A DNA stretch of 64,000 nucleotides from DASSUW01 sp963740605. GTDB taxonomy: Bacteria > Actinomycetota > Thermoleophilia > Solirubrobacterales > Solirubrobacteraceae. Location: positions 372,001 through 436,000 of the forward strand of contig CAVUFC010000010.1 in assembly GCA_963740605.1 (NCBI GenBank). Reading direction: 5' to 3'. Below, in pieces: positions 9,191-20,300 of this stretch (its first letter is position 1; every line of letters begins with the position of its first letter). Position numbers and translations under genes: made by a program. The notes beneath the pieces were generated by a model. That model did no database searches, was not told where the DNA came from, and worked only from the letters and a program-made list of their open reading frames with translations.

Positions 9191-9243
9191 CGGCCATCCG
9201 AGCATTCCGCGACAGACTTTGAGCAGTCGAAAGGAGGGCCATC

Positions 9244-9726
9244 GTGGCCGCCACCAACATCAACCGGGTCGTGCTTACAGGCAACCTCACGCGTGATCCC
9301 GAGCTCCGGTCCACCGGCGGAGGCACCCCGGTGTGCTCGCTGCGGATCGCGAGCAACACGCGTCGCAAGAACCAGACCACCGGCGATTGGGAGGACAAGC
9401 CCAACTACTTCGACGTGACGGTCTGGGGCGCACAGGGCGAGAACTGCGCGCGCTTCCTCGCCAAGGGCCGCCCGGTCGCGATCGACGGTCGCCTGGAGTG
9501 GCGCGAGTGGCAGGACAAGGAAGGCAACACCCGCCAGAACGTCGAGATCGTGGCCGACTCGGTCCAGTTCCTCGGCAGCCGCGACGACGCGGGCATGGGC
9601 GGGGGCGGCGGCAACGGCTTCACCCCGCGGTCGGACGTCCCGGCCGACACGCGCGACTTCGAGCCCGCCGGCGCGCCGTCCGGAACCAGCGCACCCTCCG
9701 CGGGCGACGACGACATCCCGTTCTAG
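9244..9726 (+). CDS. ssb: Single-stranded DNA-binding protein
   Basis: 160 residues from GTG with a strong AAAGGAGG ribosome-binding site 5-12 bases upstream. The OB fold occupies about 1-112 (NRVVLTGNLTRDPELR, YFDVTVWG, GRLEWREWQDKEG). A Gly-rich flexible linker leads to the acidic tip DDDIPF, the docking peptide for replication and repair proteins. It lies between the S6 and S18 genes as in most bacteria. Confidence 0.98.
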   Translation: MAATNINRVVLTGNLTRDPELRSTGGGTPVCSLRIASNTRRKNQTTGDWEDKPNYFDVTVWGAQGENCARFLAKGRPVAIDGRLEWREWQDKEGNTRQNVEIVADSVQFLGSRDDAGMGGGGGNGFTPRSDVPADTRDFEPAGAPSGTSAPSAGDDDIPF

Positions 9727-9737
9727 AGCAACGGCCT

Positions 9738-9763
9738 GCGGCGCCTCCACACGGGGGCGCCGC
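9738..9763 (+). terminator. Terminator-like hairpin after ssb
   Basis: Arms GCGGCGCC (9738-9745) and GGCGCCGC (9756-9763) pair perfectly around a 10-nt loop, 11 bases past the ssb stop. No T-run follows, so it may be a processing or attenuation site before rpsR rather than a full terminator. Confidence 0.5.
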
Positions 9764-9852
9764 GCTCGTTCCGCTACCCTGTCGGGCTGGTCGCCGCTGC
9801 GCGTGCGCGCGGCGCACATCCGACTTCAGGTTGTCAAGAGAGGTATTCGAAC

Positions 9853-10182
9853 GTGGCAAAGCAGCGCAGCCGGCCGACGCGCCGGCGAGATCGCAAGGGC
9901 GGTCCCGGCGGTGGGCGCCGCAAGTCCTGCCAGTACTGCAAGGACAAGGTCGAGTTCGTCGACTACAAGGACATCAACACGCTGCGCAAGTTCATCTCGG
10001 ACCGCGGCAAGATCCGCTCGCGCCGCATCACGGGGGCGTGCCGGCGCCACCAGAACCAGATCGCCACGGCGGTCAAGAGGGCTCGCGAGCTCGCGCTGCT
10101 GCCGTACGTCGGCGACACCCGCGAGTCACGGGACGACCGCGAGGATCGCGGCCGTGGCCGCGATCGTGACCGCGACCGCTAG
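9853..10182 (+). CDS. rpsR: 30S ribosomal protein S18
   Basis: 109 residues from GTG (MAKQRSRP). The core (about 25-92) includes CQYCKDK and GACRRHQ, the Cys/His set of the zinc-binding (C+) form of S18, plus YKDINTLRKFISDRGKI. It is longer than the usual 75-90 residues because of a basic N-terminal extension and a hydrophilic tail alternating Arg, Asp and Gly (RGRGRDRDRDR). S18 pairs with S6, encoded two genes upstream. Confidence 0.97.
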   Translation: MAKQRSRPTRRRDRKGGPGGGRRKSCQYCKDKVEFVDYKDINTLRKFISDRGKIRSRRITGACRRHQNQIATAVKRARELALLPYVGDTRESRDDREDRGRGRDRDRDR

Positions 10183-10191
10183 CCGACCGCC

Positions 10192-10644
10192 ATGCCCCAG
10201 GCCATCCTGACCCAGGACGTGGAGAAGCTCGGCGAGCGCGGCGCGGTCGTCGACGTCTCGAAGGGCTACCTGCGCAACTACCTGATCCCGCGCAAGCTGG
10301 CCGAGCCCGCCACCAAGGGCTCGATCGAGGCTGCGCAGCGGCGCAGGCAGGCCGCCGAGCGTGCGGTCGCCGACGCCCAGAGCAAGGCCCAGGAGAGCGC
10401 GGAGCTACTCAACAAGACCGTCCTGACGATCCCCCACCAGGCGGGCGAGGACGGGCGTCTGTTCGGCTCGGTGACGGCGCAGGACATCGCCGACGCGATC
10501 AAGGAGGCCCGCGGCCTCACGATCGACCGGCACGACATCCGGCTCGGCGAACCGATCAAGACGGTCGGCACGCGCATGGTCGAAGTCGAGGTCTCGACGG
10601 GCGTGGTCGCGTCCGTGAAGACCATGGTCGTCGAAGACAAGTAA
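10192..10644 (+). CDS. rplI: 50S ribosomal protein L9
   Basis: 150 residues, normal for L9. The N-terminal domain has LTQDVEKLGERGAVVDVSKGYLRNYLIP; a long connecting helix (about 41-75) and the C-terminal domain (GRLFGSVTAQDIADAI) follow. It begins 9 bases after rpsR and completes the ribosomal cluster before dnaB. Confidence 0.98.
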   Translation: MPQAILTQDVEKLGERGAVVDVSKGYLRNYLIPRKLAEPATKGSIEAAQRRRQAAERAVADAQSKAQESAELLNKTVLTIPHQAGEDGRLFGSVTAQDIADAIKEARGLTIDRHDIRLGEPIKTVGTRMVEVEVSTGVVASVKTMVVEDK

Positions 10645-10756
10645 CAGCGCTCGCTCGCTGTCGCTCGCTTCGTAACCCCCCTGAATCTTTTCTGTCCGAG
10701 GTAGCGGCTAAGTCCCGTTACCTGTTGTGGCACGAACCTAGACTCGATCGCTCGCC

Positions 10757-12163
10757 ATGAGCGCCCCCGACCGAACCAACGGACACGGCTCGCCCTTCGA
10801 CGGGCCGCCCCGCGGAGGGTTCGACGGGCCCGTCGCGCCGCCGCAGAACCTCGAGGCCGAGCAGTCGGTCCTCGGCGCGGTCCTGCTGTCCGACACGGCG
10901 CTCCCGGCGCTCATCATCGACGAGCGGCTGCACCCGGACGACTTCTACCGGGAGAGCCACGGGCGCGTCTACCAGGCGATGCTCGACCTGCACTCGGTCG
11001 GCGAGCCGGTCGACGCGCTGACGCTCGTCGAGCACCTCAAGCAGGCCGGTGACCTCGAGAACGTCGGCGGCCGCGCGGCGATCGACCTGCTGGCGGGCTC
11101 GGTCCCGGCCGTCGGCAACGTGCGCCAGTACGCGCGGATCGTCCGTGACAACGCGATGCTCCGGCGCCTGCTGCGCACCTCGTACGAGATCCAGGCGCGC
11201 GTGCACAGCCACGAGGCGCTCCCGCGCGACCTCGTCGACATGGCCGAGCGCGCGATCCTGGAAGTCGCGCAGGAGGACTCACGCAAGGACTTTCGCGCGA
11301 TCCACGATTTGCTCGACGCGGAGCTCGACAAGCTCGAGCGCCTCTCGCGCGAAGGCAAGGCGATCACCGGCACCGCCTCCGGCTTCGACGACCTCGACAT
11401 CATCACCGGCGGCTTCCAGCCGGGAAACCTGATCATCCTCGCCGCGCGGCCGAGCATGGGCAAATCGGCGCTGATGGCGAACTTCGCCGAGAACGCGGCG
11501 CTCGAGTCCAAGAAAGCGGTCGCGCTGTTCTCGCTCGAGATGTCGGAGTCCGAGCTCGCGCAGCGCTTCATCGCCTCGCAGGCGTCGATCAAGGGCGACG
11601 ACCTGCGCAAGGGCAAGGTGCCGGGGTCGCGCTGGCCGAAGATCCTGCAGGCGTCGAACCGGCTGGCCGAGTCGCCGCTGTACATCGACGACTCGTCCGA
11701 CCTGTCGGTGCTCGACGTGCGCGCCAAGTCCCGCCGGCTGGCCCAGCAGAACGCCGACGGGCTCGGCCTGATCCTCATCGACTACCTGCAGCTGATGCGC
11801 GCGAGCGGCGCGGTCGACAGCCGCGTCGAGCAGATCGGGCAGATCTCACGCGGGCTGAAGACGCTCGCCCGCGAGCTCCAGGTCCCGGTGATCGCGCTGT
11901 CCCAGCTCAACCGCGGCGTCGAGCAGCGGACCGACAAGCGGCCGGTGCTGTCGGACCTTCGCGAGTCAGGCTCGATCGAGCAGGATGCGGACCTCGTGAT
12001 GTTCATCTACCGCGACGAGTACTACGACAACGAGTCCGAGCGGGAAGGGATCGCGGACCTGATCATCTCCAAGCACCGCAACGGCGGGCTCGGCACCGTC
12101 GAGCTCGCGTTCCAGAAGGAGTTCCCCCGCTTCATGTCGTACGCCGGGGATGACGGCTATTGA
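10757..12163 (+). CDS. dnaB: Replicative DNA helicase
   Basis: 468 residues. The N-terminal domain (about 28-130, NLEAEQSVLGAVLL) and RecA-like C-terminal domain (about 195-455) are intact. Walker A is ARPSMGKSAL; LILIDYLQLM is Walker B; SDLRESGSIEQDADLVMF and IISKHRNG are typical DnaB blocks. No intein interrupts the gene. The stop overlaps the TTG start of the next gene (TTGA), tying the helicase to a probable loader. A TAGACT -10-like motif lies at 10739-10744. Confidence 0.98.
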   Translation: MSAPDRTNGHGSPFDGPPRGGFDGPVAPPQNLEAEQSVLGAVLLSDTALPALIIDERLHPDDFYRESHGRVYQAMLDLHSVGEPVDALTLVEHLKQAGDLENVGGRAAIDLLAGSVPAVGNVRQYARIVRDNAMLRRLLRTSYEIQARVHSHEALPRDLVDMAERAILEVAQEDSRKDFRAIHDLLDAELDKLERLSREGKAITGTASGFDDLDIITGGFQPGNLIILAARPSMGKSALMANFAENAALESKKAVALFSLEMSESELAQRFIASQASIKGDDLRKGKVPGSRWPKILQASNRLAESPLYIDDSSDLSVLDVRAKSRRLAQQNADGLGLILIDYLQLMRASGAVDSRVEQIGQISRGLKTLARELQVPVIALSQLNRGVEQRTDKRPVLSDLRESGSIEQDADLVMFIYRDEYYDNESEREGIADLIISKHRNGGLGTVELAFQKEFPRFMSYAGDDGY

Positions 12164-12927
12164 GCGCCCTCTGCCCCGATAACCGCTGCGACGGCTCCGG
12201 CTTCCTCTGGGACGAGGAGCGCCGGCGGGCGAAGCCGTGCTCGTGCCGGCCGGCGCGGATGGCACGCAAGCGGGCGGGCGCCGTCGCCGGGCGGCTGCCG
12301 AAGCGGTTCCGCGAGGTGTCGTTCGAGCGCGAGCCGATCGCCTCGATGAACGATGCGCTGCTGCGCGAGGTGCGCACCTACACGCGGGCGATCGGCCAAC
12401 GGCTCGACGAGGGCCGCGGCATCTGGTTCATCGGCGACGTCGGCACGGGCAAGACGACGCTGGCGATGCTGATCTCCAAGGCCGCCATGGAGGCCGACCG
12501 CACGGTCGCGATCTACTCGCTGCCGCGGCTGCTGGCCCTCCTGCGCGACACCTACGACGACGACGCGCAGTTCTCGCTCAACGAGCTCATCGACCGCCTG
12601 TGTGCGGTCGACCTGCTGCACATCGACGACGTCGGCGCGGAGCAGAGCTCGGCGTGGGTGCTCGAGCAGCTGTACACGATCGTCAACACGCGCTATGAGG
12701 ACGGCAAGGCGCTCGTGCTCACGACCAACCTCGACCAGGAGGCGCTGGTCGAACAGATCGGCCCGCGAACGGTGTCGCGGATCTACGAGATCTGCGGCAT
12801 GCCGCTCCCGATGCACGGCACCGACCATCGGGTGCCGCAGCACATGCGCGTCGAGGGTCCGGTGGTGGACGAGGACGCCATCTGGGAGGGCGCCGCGCCG
12901 TCCCGGTACGGACGCCCCCTAGACTGA
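12160..12927 (+). CDS. DnaC/DnaI-like AAA+ ATPase, probable helicase loader
   Basis: 255 residues from TTG, overlapping the dnaB stop by four bases. Near the N-terminus four cysteines (C5, C10, C27, C29, with CDGSGF between) form a small zinc-binding-like motif as in DnaI. The AAA+ core has Walker A GDVGTGKT (about 92-99), Walker B LLHIDDVG (about 151-158) and a sensor-like LVLTTNLD. Its position directly after dnaB and the absence of a transposase nearby make a cellular helicase loader more likely than an IstB transposition protein. Confidence 0.88.
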   Translation: MSALCPDNRCDGSGFLWDEERRRAKPCSCRPARMARKRAGAVAGRLPKRFREVSFEREPIASMNDALLREVRTYTRAIGQRLDEGRGIWFIGDVGTGKTTLAMLISKAAMEADRTVAIYSLPRLLALLRDTYDDDAQFSLNELIDRLCAVDLLHIDDVGAEQSSAWVLEQLYTIVNTRYEDGKALVLTTNLDQEALVEQIGPRTVSRIYEICGMPLPMHGTDHRVPQHMRVEGPVVDEDAIWEGAAPSRYGRPLD

Positions 12928-12933
12928 CCGGCG

Positions 12934-14252
<1,319 letters not shown>

Positions 14253-14256
<4 letters not shown>

Positions 14257-14804
14257 CCGCGAATCACGCGGGAGTTCACGACGAAATCGTGGAGCGCGCG
14301 GTTCTCCTCGTCCCAGAGCGGCCAGAGGTTGTCGACGACCCATGACAGCCCGCCGGTGAGCATTGCGCAGATGCCGCCGAGCAGCGCCTTGACGACCACC
14401 TCGCGCAACATCGCGTAGCCGAAGTCGACCGGCTGGCCGTTCGCCCGCACGACGCGGATCCCCAGCACGATGCGGCCGACCGTCTTCCCGTTGGTGCGGG
14501 CCATCATCGCCGGCGCGTAGAGCAGCGCGACGAACGTCACGCACAGCACCCCGATGAACGCGCCGACGAGCAGGCTGACCACGCCGACGGTGTCATTGGC
14601 GAAGAAGCCGATCGAGAACGGGGCCGTGATCGCGATCAGCAGCACGACCGCGCCGGCGCCGACGATCACGCCGTCGATGACCTGCGCAAAGACGCGCGAC
14701 CACCAGCCGGCGAGAACGTGCCGCCCGGTGAGGACGTCACGCTGGCCCCCGGAGACGGGCGGCCCGCCCGCGCCCGGCGGAGGCGTCGTCGTGTAGTCGG
14801 ACAC
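14253..14804 (-). CDS. RDD family membrane protein
   Basis: 183 residues from GTG (VSDYTTTPPPG). A Pro/Gly-rich cytoplasmic leader (1-30) precedes an RDD domain whose first helix has the R..Q.IDG signature (SRVFAQVIDGVIV), with further membrane helices and the later block NGKTVGRIVLGIRVVR. The C-terminus reads WDEENRALHDFVVNSRVI, typical of the family. Function is unknown; such proteins are suggested to be small transporters or membrane adaptors. The start is two bases past the stop of the acyltransferase gene, so it is the last gene of the wecB operon. Confidence 0.88.
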
Positions 14805-14806
14805 GC

Positions 14807-15337
14807 CTACCGCCAGCGCTCGAGCAGGTCGGCGTCCGGGACCTCGCGGACGACCCGCGCCGGCACGCCCATCACGACGCCGCGCGGCGGCACATCGCGC
14901 GTCACCACCGCGCCCGCGGCGACGAACGCCTCCTCGCCGACCTCGACGCCCGGCGTGAGCGCGGCCGCGCCGCCGATCCGGCAGGCGCGCCGCAGGCGCG
15001 CTCCCTGCAGCTCGTACGAGCGGTCGTGCCGCGACATCGTGGAGTCGTTCGTCGTCACGGCGCCCGGACCCACGAAGACGTCGTCCTCGACCACCGAGTA
15101 CGCGGTCAGGTACACGTCGGTCTGCACACGCACGCGCTCGCCGATCACGACGTCGTTGTCGACCGCACTGCCGCGTCCGATCACCGATCCCGCGCCGTCC
15201 TCGCTCACGAGCGGGTCGCCGCCCTCGCGCGGCGCGGTCGAGTGGCGAGCGAGCTTGGGCGGCTTGCCGAGCCACGTGCCGTCGGCGATCTGCGCGCCGT
15301 CGGCGATCACGCAATACGTGCCTGCCTCGTAGCTCAT
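14807..15337 (-). CDS. Left-handed beta-helix (hexapeptide) acyltransferase
   Basis: 176 residues built of hexapeptide repeats with I/V-G pattern, for example SVIGRGSAVDNDVVIGERV, VVEDDVFVGPGAVTTND and VGEEAFVAAGAVVTRDV, ending in GVPARVV, as in WbbJ/WlbB-type sugar N- or O-acetyltransferases. The family uses acetyl-CoA to modify nucleotide sugars. The ATG overlaps the stop of the upstream 2-epimerase gene (ATGA), so it probably acts in the same surface-sugar pathway. The precise substrate is not visible. Confidence 0.87.
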   Translation of the reverse strand: MSYEAGTYCVIADGAQIADGTWLGKPPKLARHSTAPREGGDPLVSEDGAGSVIGRGSAVDNDVVIGERVRVQTDVYLTAYSVVEDDVFVGPGAVTTNDSTMSRHDRSYELQGARLRRACRIGGAAALTPGVEVGEEAFVAAGAVVTRDVPPRGVVMGVPARVVREVPDADLLERWR

Positions 15338-16401
15338 CCGGCCATCCTACGAAGGGCCTCGACCACCCGCTGACCGGCGCGGCCGTCCCCGTACAGCTCC
15401 GGCCGCTCGGCCGGGAGCGGACGCTCCAGCGCCGCCACCGCCGCCGCCGCGTCGAGGTCGACGAGCTCGTTCCAGCCCGCGTCGACGGTCTCTGTCCACT
15501 CCGTGGTCGACCGCAAGGTCACGCACCGCACGCCGGCCAGGTACGCCTCCTTCTGCACCCCGCCCGAGTCGGTCAGCGCCGCGCGCGCGTTCACCAGCAG
15601 CGCCGTGAAATCCAGATACCCGAGCGGCCGCGCGATCTTCACGCCGCCCGCGAGCCGCTCCAGCAGACCGCCCGCCTCGAGTCGCGCGCGCGTGCGGGGA
15701 TGGAGCGGGAGCACGACCGGTCCGGGGACCGCGAGCAGCAGCTCCACCAGCAACGCGAGCCGCGCCGGGTCGTCGACGTTCCCGGCCCGGTGCGCAGTGG
15801 CCAGCGCGTATTCGCCGGGCCGAACGCCCAGCCCGTCGAGCACCCCGGTGCGCTCGCGCGCCCTGGGCGCCAGCATCTGGGCGACGTCGACCATCACGTC
15901 CCCGACCACGACCACCTCGCCGACGACGCGCTCGCCCCGCAGCGTCTCGGCTGAGCGCTCGGACGAGCACAGCAGCAGCGAGGACGCGTGATCGGCGAGC
16001 ACGCGGTTGAGCTCCTCCGGCATGGTCCGGTCGTAGGAGCGCATCCCAGCCTCCACATGGGCGACCGGTATCCCCGCCTGCGCACCCGCCACCGCGCCCG
16101 CCATCGTCGAGTTGGTGTCGCCGTAGACGAGCACGACGTCCGGGCGATCGGAGGCGATCAAGGGCTCCAGGGCGGCGAGCATGCGGGCCGTCTGCGACGT
16201 GTTGGAGCCACCGCCGAGGTCGAGCTGATGGTCCGGGCGCGGCAGCCCGAGCTCGTCGAAGAACACGCGCGAGAGCTCGGCGTCGTAATGCTGGCCGGTG
16301 TGGACCAGCACCTCCTGAGCGCCGCTTCGCAGACGGTCCGAAACCGCTGCAGCTTTCACAAATTGCGGCCTGTTCCCTATGACCGTGAGTACGCGCATCA
16401 A
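15334..16401 (-). CDS. wecB: UDP-N-acetylglucosamine 2-epimerase (non-hydrolysing)
   Basis: 355 residues. Family blocks include IGNRPQFVKAA, HTGQHYD, VLVYGDTNSTMAGA, HVEAGMRSYDRTMPEE(L)NR, ATAHRAGN, PLHPRTR and LTDSGGVQKEA. It interconverts UDP-GlcNAc and UDP-ManNAc, supplying ManNAc units for wall or capsule glycans. It leads a tightly coupled operon with the beta-helix acyltransferase and the RDD protein. Confidence 0.95.
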   Translation of the reverse strand: MMRVLTVIGNRPQFVKAAAVSDRLRSGAQEVLVHTGQHYDAELSRVFFDELGLPRPDHQLDLGGGSNTSQTARMLAALEPLIASDRPDVVLVYGDTNSTMAGAVAGAQAGIPVAHVEAGMRSYDRTMPEELNRVLADHASSLLLCSSERSAETLRGERVVGEVVVVGDVMVDVAQMLAPRARERTGVLDGLGVRPGEYALATAHRAGNVDDPARLALLVELLLAVPGPVVLPLHPRTRARLEAGGLLERLAGGVKIARPLGYLDFTALLVNARAALTDSGGVQKEAYLAGVRCVTLRSTTEWTETVDAGWNELVDLDAAAAVAALERPLPAERPELYGDGRAGQRVVEALRRMAG

Positions 16402-16425
16402 AACTGGGTACGAAGCTGTCTAGAC

Positions 16426-16542
16426 ATGTCGACGATCCTCGACAGCGTCCGCGGCACGGTACAAGGTGTGCTTGCCGGCGTCGGCCAGGTGCTCTGGTAC
16501 GTGGACTGGCAGACCGGCGGGCAGACCGTCCGTCGCCGCTAG
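16426..16542 (+). CDS. Possible 38-residue small protein
   Basis: ATG to TAG, beginning MSTILDSVRGTVQGVLAG and ending in a basic QTVRRR. It has an amphipathic or partly hydrophobic middle (VLAGVGQVLWYV). It fills the gap between the divergent wecB start (25 bases away) and the stop of the convergent aminotransferase, which it overlaps by four bases. The composition is protein-like, but there is no clear ribosome-binding site and no recognised family. Confidence 0.35.
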   Translation: MSTILDSVRGTVQGVLAGVGQVLWYVDWQTGGQTVRRR

Positions 16543-17321
16543 ACCGAACTCGCCAGCTCTCGCTCGATGCGGCGGTCCATCCGCTCGCCCGCCTCGCGGG
16601 TCACGGGACCGGGTGCCGCGGGGAGCGTGATGTCGTCGATCACCGCGATCGGCATCACCACGCGCACCGTCGAGGCGATGAACGCCTCCTCGGCAGCGGC
16701 GAGGTCGTCGAGCGTGCACGCCTGCTCGGTCGCCTCGCACTCCTCGATCACGTACGCGCGGGTGATCGAGGCCAGGATGCGGTCCTCGATCGGCGGCGTC
16801 AGCAGCCGGCCGCCGGAGACCCAGAAGAACGACCACGTCGGGCCTTCGAGCACGCGGCCGTGCGGGGTCACGAACAGCGCCTCGTCGAACCCCTGCTCGC
16901 GCGCGATCCGCCCGGCGAGCATGTTCCCCGCGTACGACAGCGTCTTGAGCCCGTCGAGCACGCGCGTCGGCGAGTAGGTCACCGTCGCGACGCGGGCCAC
17001 CGGCCCCCGGGCCGGCAGCGGCTCGACCGTGAGCACGCGGCGCCCGCCGCGGGTGACGATCACGCGTAGGAGCCCGTCAGACGGCCCGGCCGCGTCGAGC
17101 AGCGCGGCGATCTCCGCGCGCACGGCGTCCTCGTCATAGCCGAGCCGTAGTCCCGCGCACGTCCGCACGAGGCGCTCCATGTGCTCCTCGTAGGCAAACG
17201 GGCGGCCGGCGTACAGCCGCATGACCTCGAAGCCGCCGTCGCCGCGGGTCAGGCCTTCGTCGTCGACCGGAATGCGCGCCTCTTCGGCGGGTCCGATGGC
17301 GCCATCCACGCTCGCCAGCAT
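16539..17321 (-). CDS. Class IV PLP enzyme (aminodeoxychorismate lyase / branched-chain aminotransferase-like)
   Basis: 260 residues from ATG (MLASVDGAIGPAEEARIPVDDEG). Family landmarks are GDGGFEVMRLY, HMERLVRTCAGL, the probable PLP lysine in LKTLSYAGNML, and DEALFVTPHGRVLEGPTWSFF. The size and DEALF..GRVLEG pattern fit aminodeoxychorismate lyase (folate synthesis) or a D-amino acid transaminase; sequence alone does not decide. The reading frame stays open for another 3.6 kb upstream, but that part is antisense to the c-di-GMP gene and is not protein-like. Confidence 0.88.
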   Translation of the reverse strand: MLASVDGAIGPAEEARIPVDDEGLTRGDGGFEVMRLYAGRPFAYEEHMERLVRTCAGLRLGYDEDAVRAEIAALLDAAGPSDGLLRVIVTRGGRRVLTVEPLPARGPVARVATVTYSPTRVLDGLKTLSYAGNMLAGRIAREQGFDEALFVTPHGRVLEGPTWSFFWVSGGRLLTPPIEDRILASITRAYVIEECEATEQACTLDDLAAAEEAFIASTVRVVMPIAVIDDITLPAAPGPVTREAGERMDRRIERELASSV

Positions 17322-17369
17322 GGGTCTGAGGCTAGAGCAAATGCCGCATCGGCCGATGACTGGGTAACC

Positions 17370-20300
17370 GTGGTCGCCACGCATCGACCCCTGCGCCTGA
17401 TCCTCGTGACCCATGCCGAGACGTGTGGTGCGCGCCTGCGTGGGCTGCTGCCCGACGACGAGGTCGTCGCCTTCGAGCGGCTGGACGACGCGCTGCGCCA
17501 TCTCGCGCACGCCGACGTCGACTGCGTGCTGCTCGATCTCGAGTTGCCCGAGGCGCCGGGTACTCAGGGCGTCGAGCGGGTGCTGGAGACCTGCGGCGCG
17601 GTGCCGATCGTCGCGCTCACGGGCCGCACCGACGACGCGCTGGCGATTCGCCTGATCCGCGCCGGCGCCCAGGACTTCGTGCCCCGCACCACCACGGACC
17701 GCGAGAGCCTCACGCGTGCGATCCGCACCGCCGTCGAGCGCCACCGCACCGGCGAGCGCCGCGAGGTCGAGCGCATGGTCCGCGAGGTTGCCTCGGAGGT
17801 GCGCGCGATGCCCGCGCCGCGCCGCTCCCGCCTGCCGCTGCTCGGGTGCCTCGCGCTCGCGGTCGCCTTCTTCGTCCAGCTCGCCTGGCTCCGGCACCTC
17901 GGCGGCGTCGTGCTGTGGGCGCTGTTCGCCGCCGCCGCCGTGATCGCCTGGCGCGCGTGGGGACGCGGCCAGGACGGCGCGCGGCTCCTCGAGTCGATCG
18001 TCGAGGGCTCCGCCGACGGCGTCTTCGTCAAGGACCTCGAGGGCCGGTACCAGCTCGTCAACGCGGCGGCAGCGCGGCTGCTGGGCATCGAACGTGAAGC
18101 CGTCATCGGCCACACCGACGACGAGCTGTTCGGCAGCGAGGCGAGCGCCGCCCGCCGCGCCCGCGACCAGGCCGTGCTCGCGACCGGCGAGACGCGCCGC
18201 TACTGGCGCACGATCACCGTCGGCGACGCGGACCGCACCGTATCGGTCGTCAAGACCCCGTTCCGCGACCGCTCGGGCGTGATCGTCGGCCTGATCGGCA
18301 CGGTGCGCGACGAGACGGCGATCCGGCGCCTGGAGGAGGAGACCACCCGCTTCTTCGACCTCGCGCCCGACATGCTCGGCACAGCCGGCGCGAACGGCCG
18401 CCTCGAGCGCGTCAACGACGCCTGGACGGGGGTGCTCGGCTGGACGCCGGAGGAGCTGCGCTCGCGCCCGCTGATCGACTTCGTGCACCCCGACGACCGC
18501 GCTCGCGCCGGCCGTGAGATCGAGCAGATGTTCTCCGGCGTCATCGACGGCTGCACCAACCGGCTCGCGACCCGAGCCGGGGGCTGGCGCGACGTCGAGT
18601 GGACCGCCCGCGTCGTCGCCGAGGACGAGCGGATCTACGCCGTGGCGCGCGACGTCACCGACCGCAACCGGATCGAAGTCGCGCTGGAGGCGAGCGAGGC
18701 GCGCTACCGCACGCTCGTCCACAACCTCCCGAACTCGTCCGTGGTCACTTACGACCACGACCTGCGCTACACGTTCGCCGCCGGCGACGCGCTGGCGACC
18801 GCCGGCCTGAGCCCGGACATCGTCGGCCGCTCGCTGACCGAGGTGCTGCCCCAGCACGCCGGGACGCTCGTCCCGCGCTATCGCGCCGCGCTCGGCGGCC
18901 ACGCGCAGGCGTTCGAGTTCTCCGGCGCCACCGGCCAGTACTGGGTCCAGATCGCGCCGCTGCGCGACGGCGACGGCGTGATCGAGGGCGGCATGCTCCT
19001 CACCCAGGACATCACCGCCATCAAGCAGGCGGAGCGCGAGCTGGCCGAGGTCGACGAGCTGTTCAAGACCGCGTTCGAGCAGGCCCCGATCGGCATGGGC
19101 CTCGTCGACCCGCATACCGGCCGCCACCTGCGCGTCAACCAGGCGCTGTGCCAGATCACCGGCTACACCGAAGAGCAGCTGCTCGGGATGACCGCCGACG
19201 ACATGACGCATCCGGACGATGTCGCGGGCACGGCCGAGGCGCGGCGGCTCCTGCTCGACGGCGCGCCGATCCACCGCAACGAGAAGCGCTACATGCACGC
19301 CAACGGCCACATCGTGTGGGTGTCGGTGAACGCGACGCTGGTGCGCGACGCCGACGGCAACGGGAGCTACATCCTCGGCCAGATCCAGGACATCACCGAC
19401 CGCCGCCGCTTCGAGGAACGTCTCCAGCACATGGTCGACCATGACCCGCTCACCGGTCTCTTCAATCGTCGCCGCTTCGAGCAGGAGCTGGACCGCCACG
19501 TCGCCCATACGCAGCGCTACGGCGCCGAGGGCGCGCTGCTCGTCCTCGACCTCGACGACTTCAAGTCGGTCAACGACACGCTCGGGCACAACGCGGGCGA
19601 CGAGCTGATCGTGTCGGTCGCCGGCCTGCTGAAGGCGCAGCTGCGCGACTCGGACATCGTCGCCCGGCTCGGGGGCGACGAGTTCGCCATCCTCGTCCCG
19701 GCCGGTGGCACGGAGGAGGCCGAGGCCGTCGCCGCCAAGCTCGTCCGCGCCGTCCGCGACGAGATCACCGTCGTCGGCTCGCGCCGCGCCCGCCGGATCA
19801 CCACGAGCGTCGGCGTCGCCCCGTTCGGCGCGGCCGACTCGACCGGCGAGGAGGTGCTCATCTACGCCGACCTCGCGATGTACGAGGCCAAGGAGGCGGG
19901 CCGCGACCGCTACGCCGTCTATGGGCCGGACCGCCACGACCTGCCGCGCGTCCAGGCCCGCATGCATTGGGTCGAGCGGATCCGCGACGCGCTCGAGGAC
20001 GAGCGGTTCGTCCTCCATGCGCAGCCGATCCTCGACCTCAACAGCGGCGCGATCGCCCAGTACGAGCTGCTCATCCGCATGCTCGACGACCACGGCGATC
20101 TGATCCCGCCGGGGACGTTCCTGCAGATCGCCGAGCGCTTCGACCTCGTCCAGGAGATCGACCGCTGGGTCGCGCGCAAGGCGCTCGAGCTGATCGCCGA
20201 GCACGCCGACACCGGCCTGCGCCTGACCGTCAACCTGTCCGGCCGCACGCTGACCGACGACCGCCTGCTCGCCGACCTGCAGGCGGGCATCGCCCGCACC

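Noticed and set aside
12160..12927. IstB transposition ATPase
   Set aside because: No istA or IS ends nearby; coupled to dnaB and with DnaI-like cysteines.
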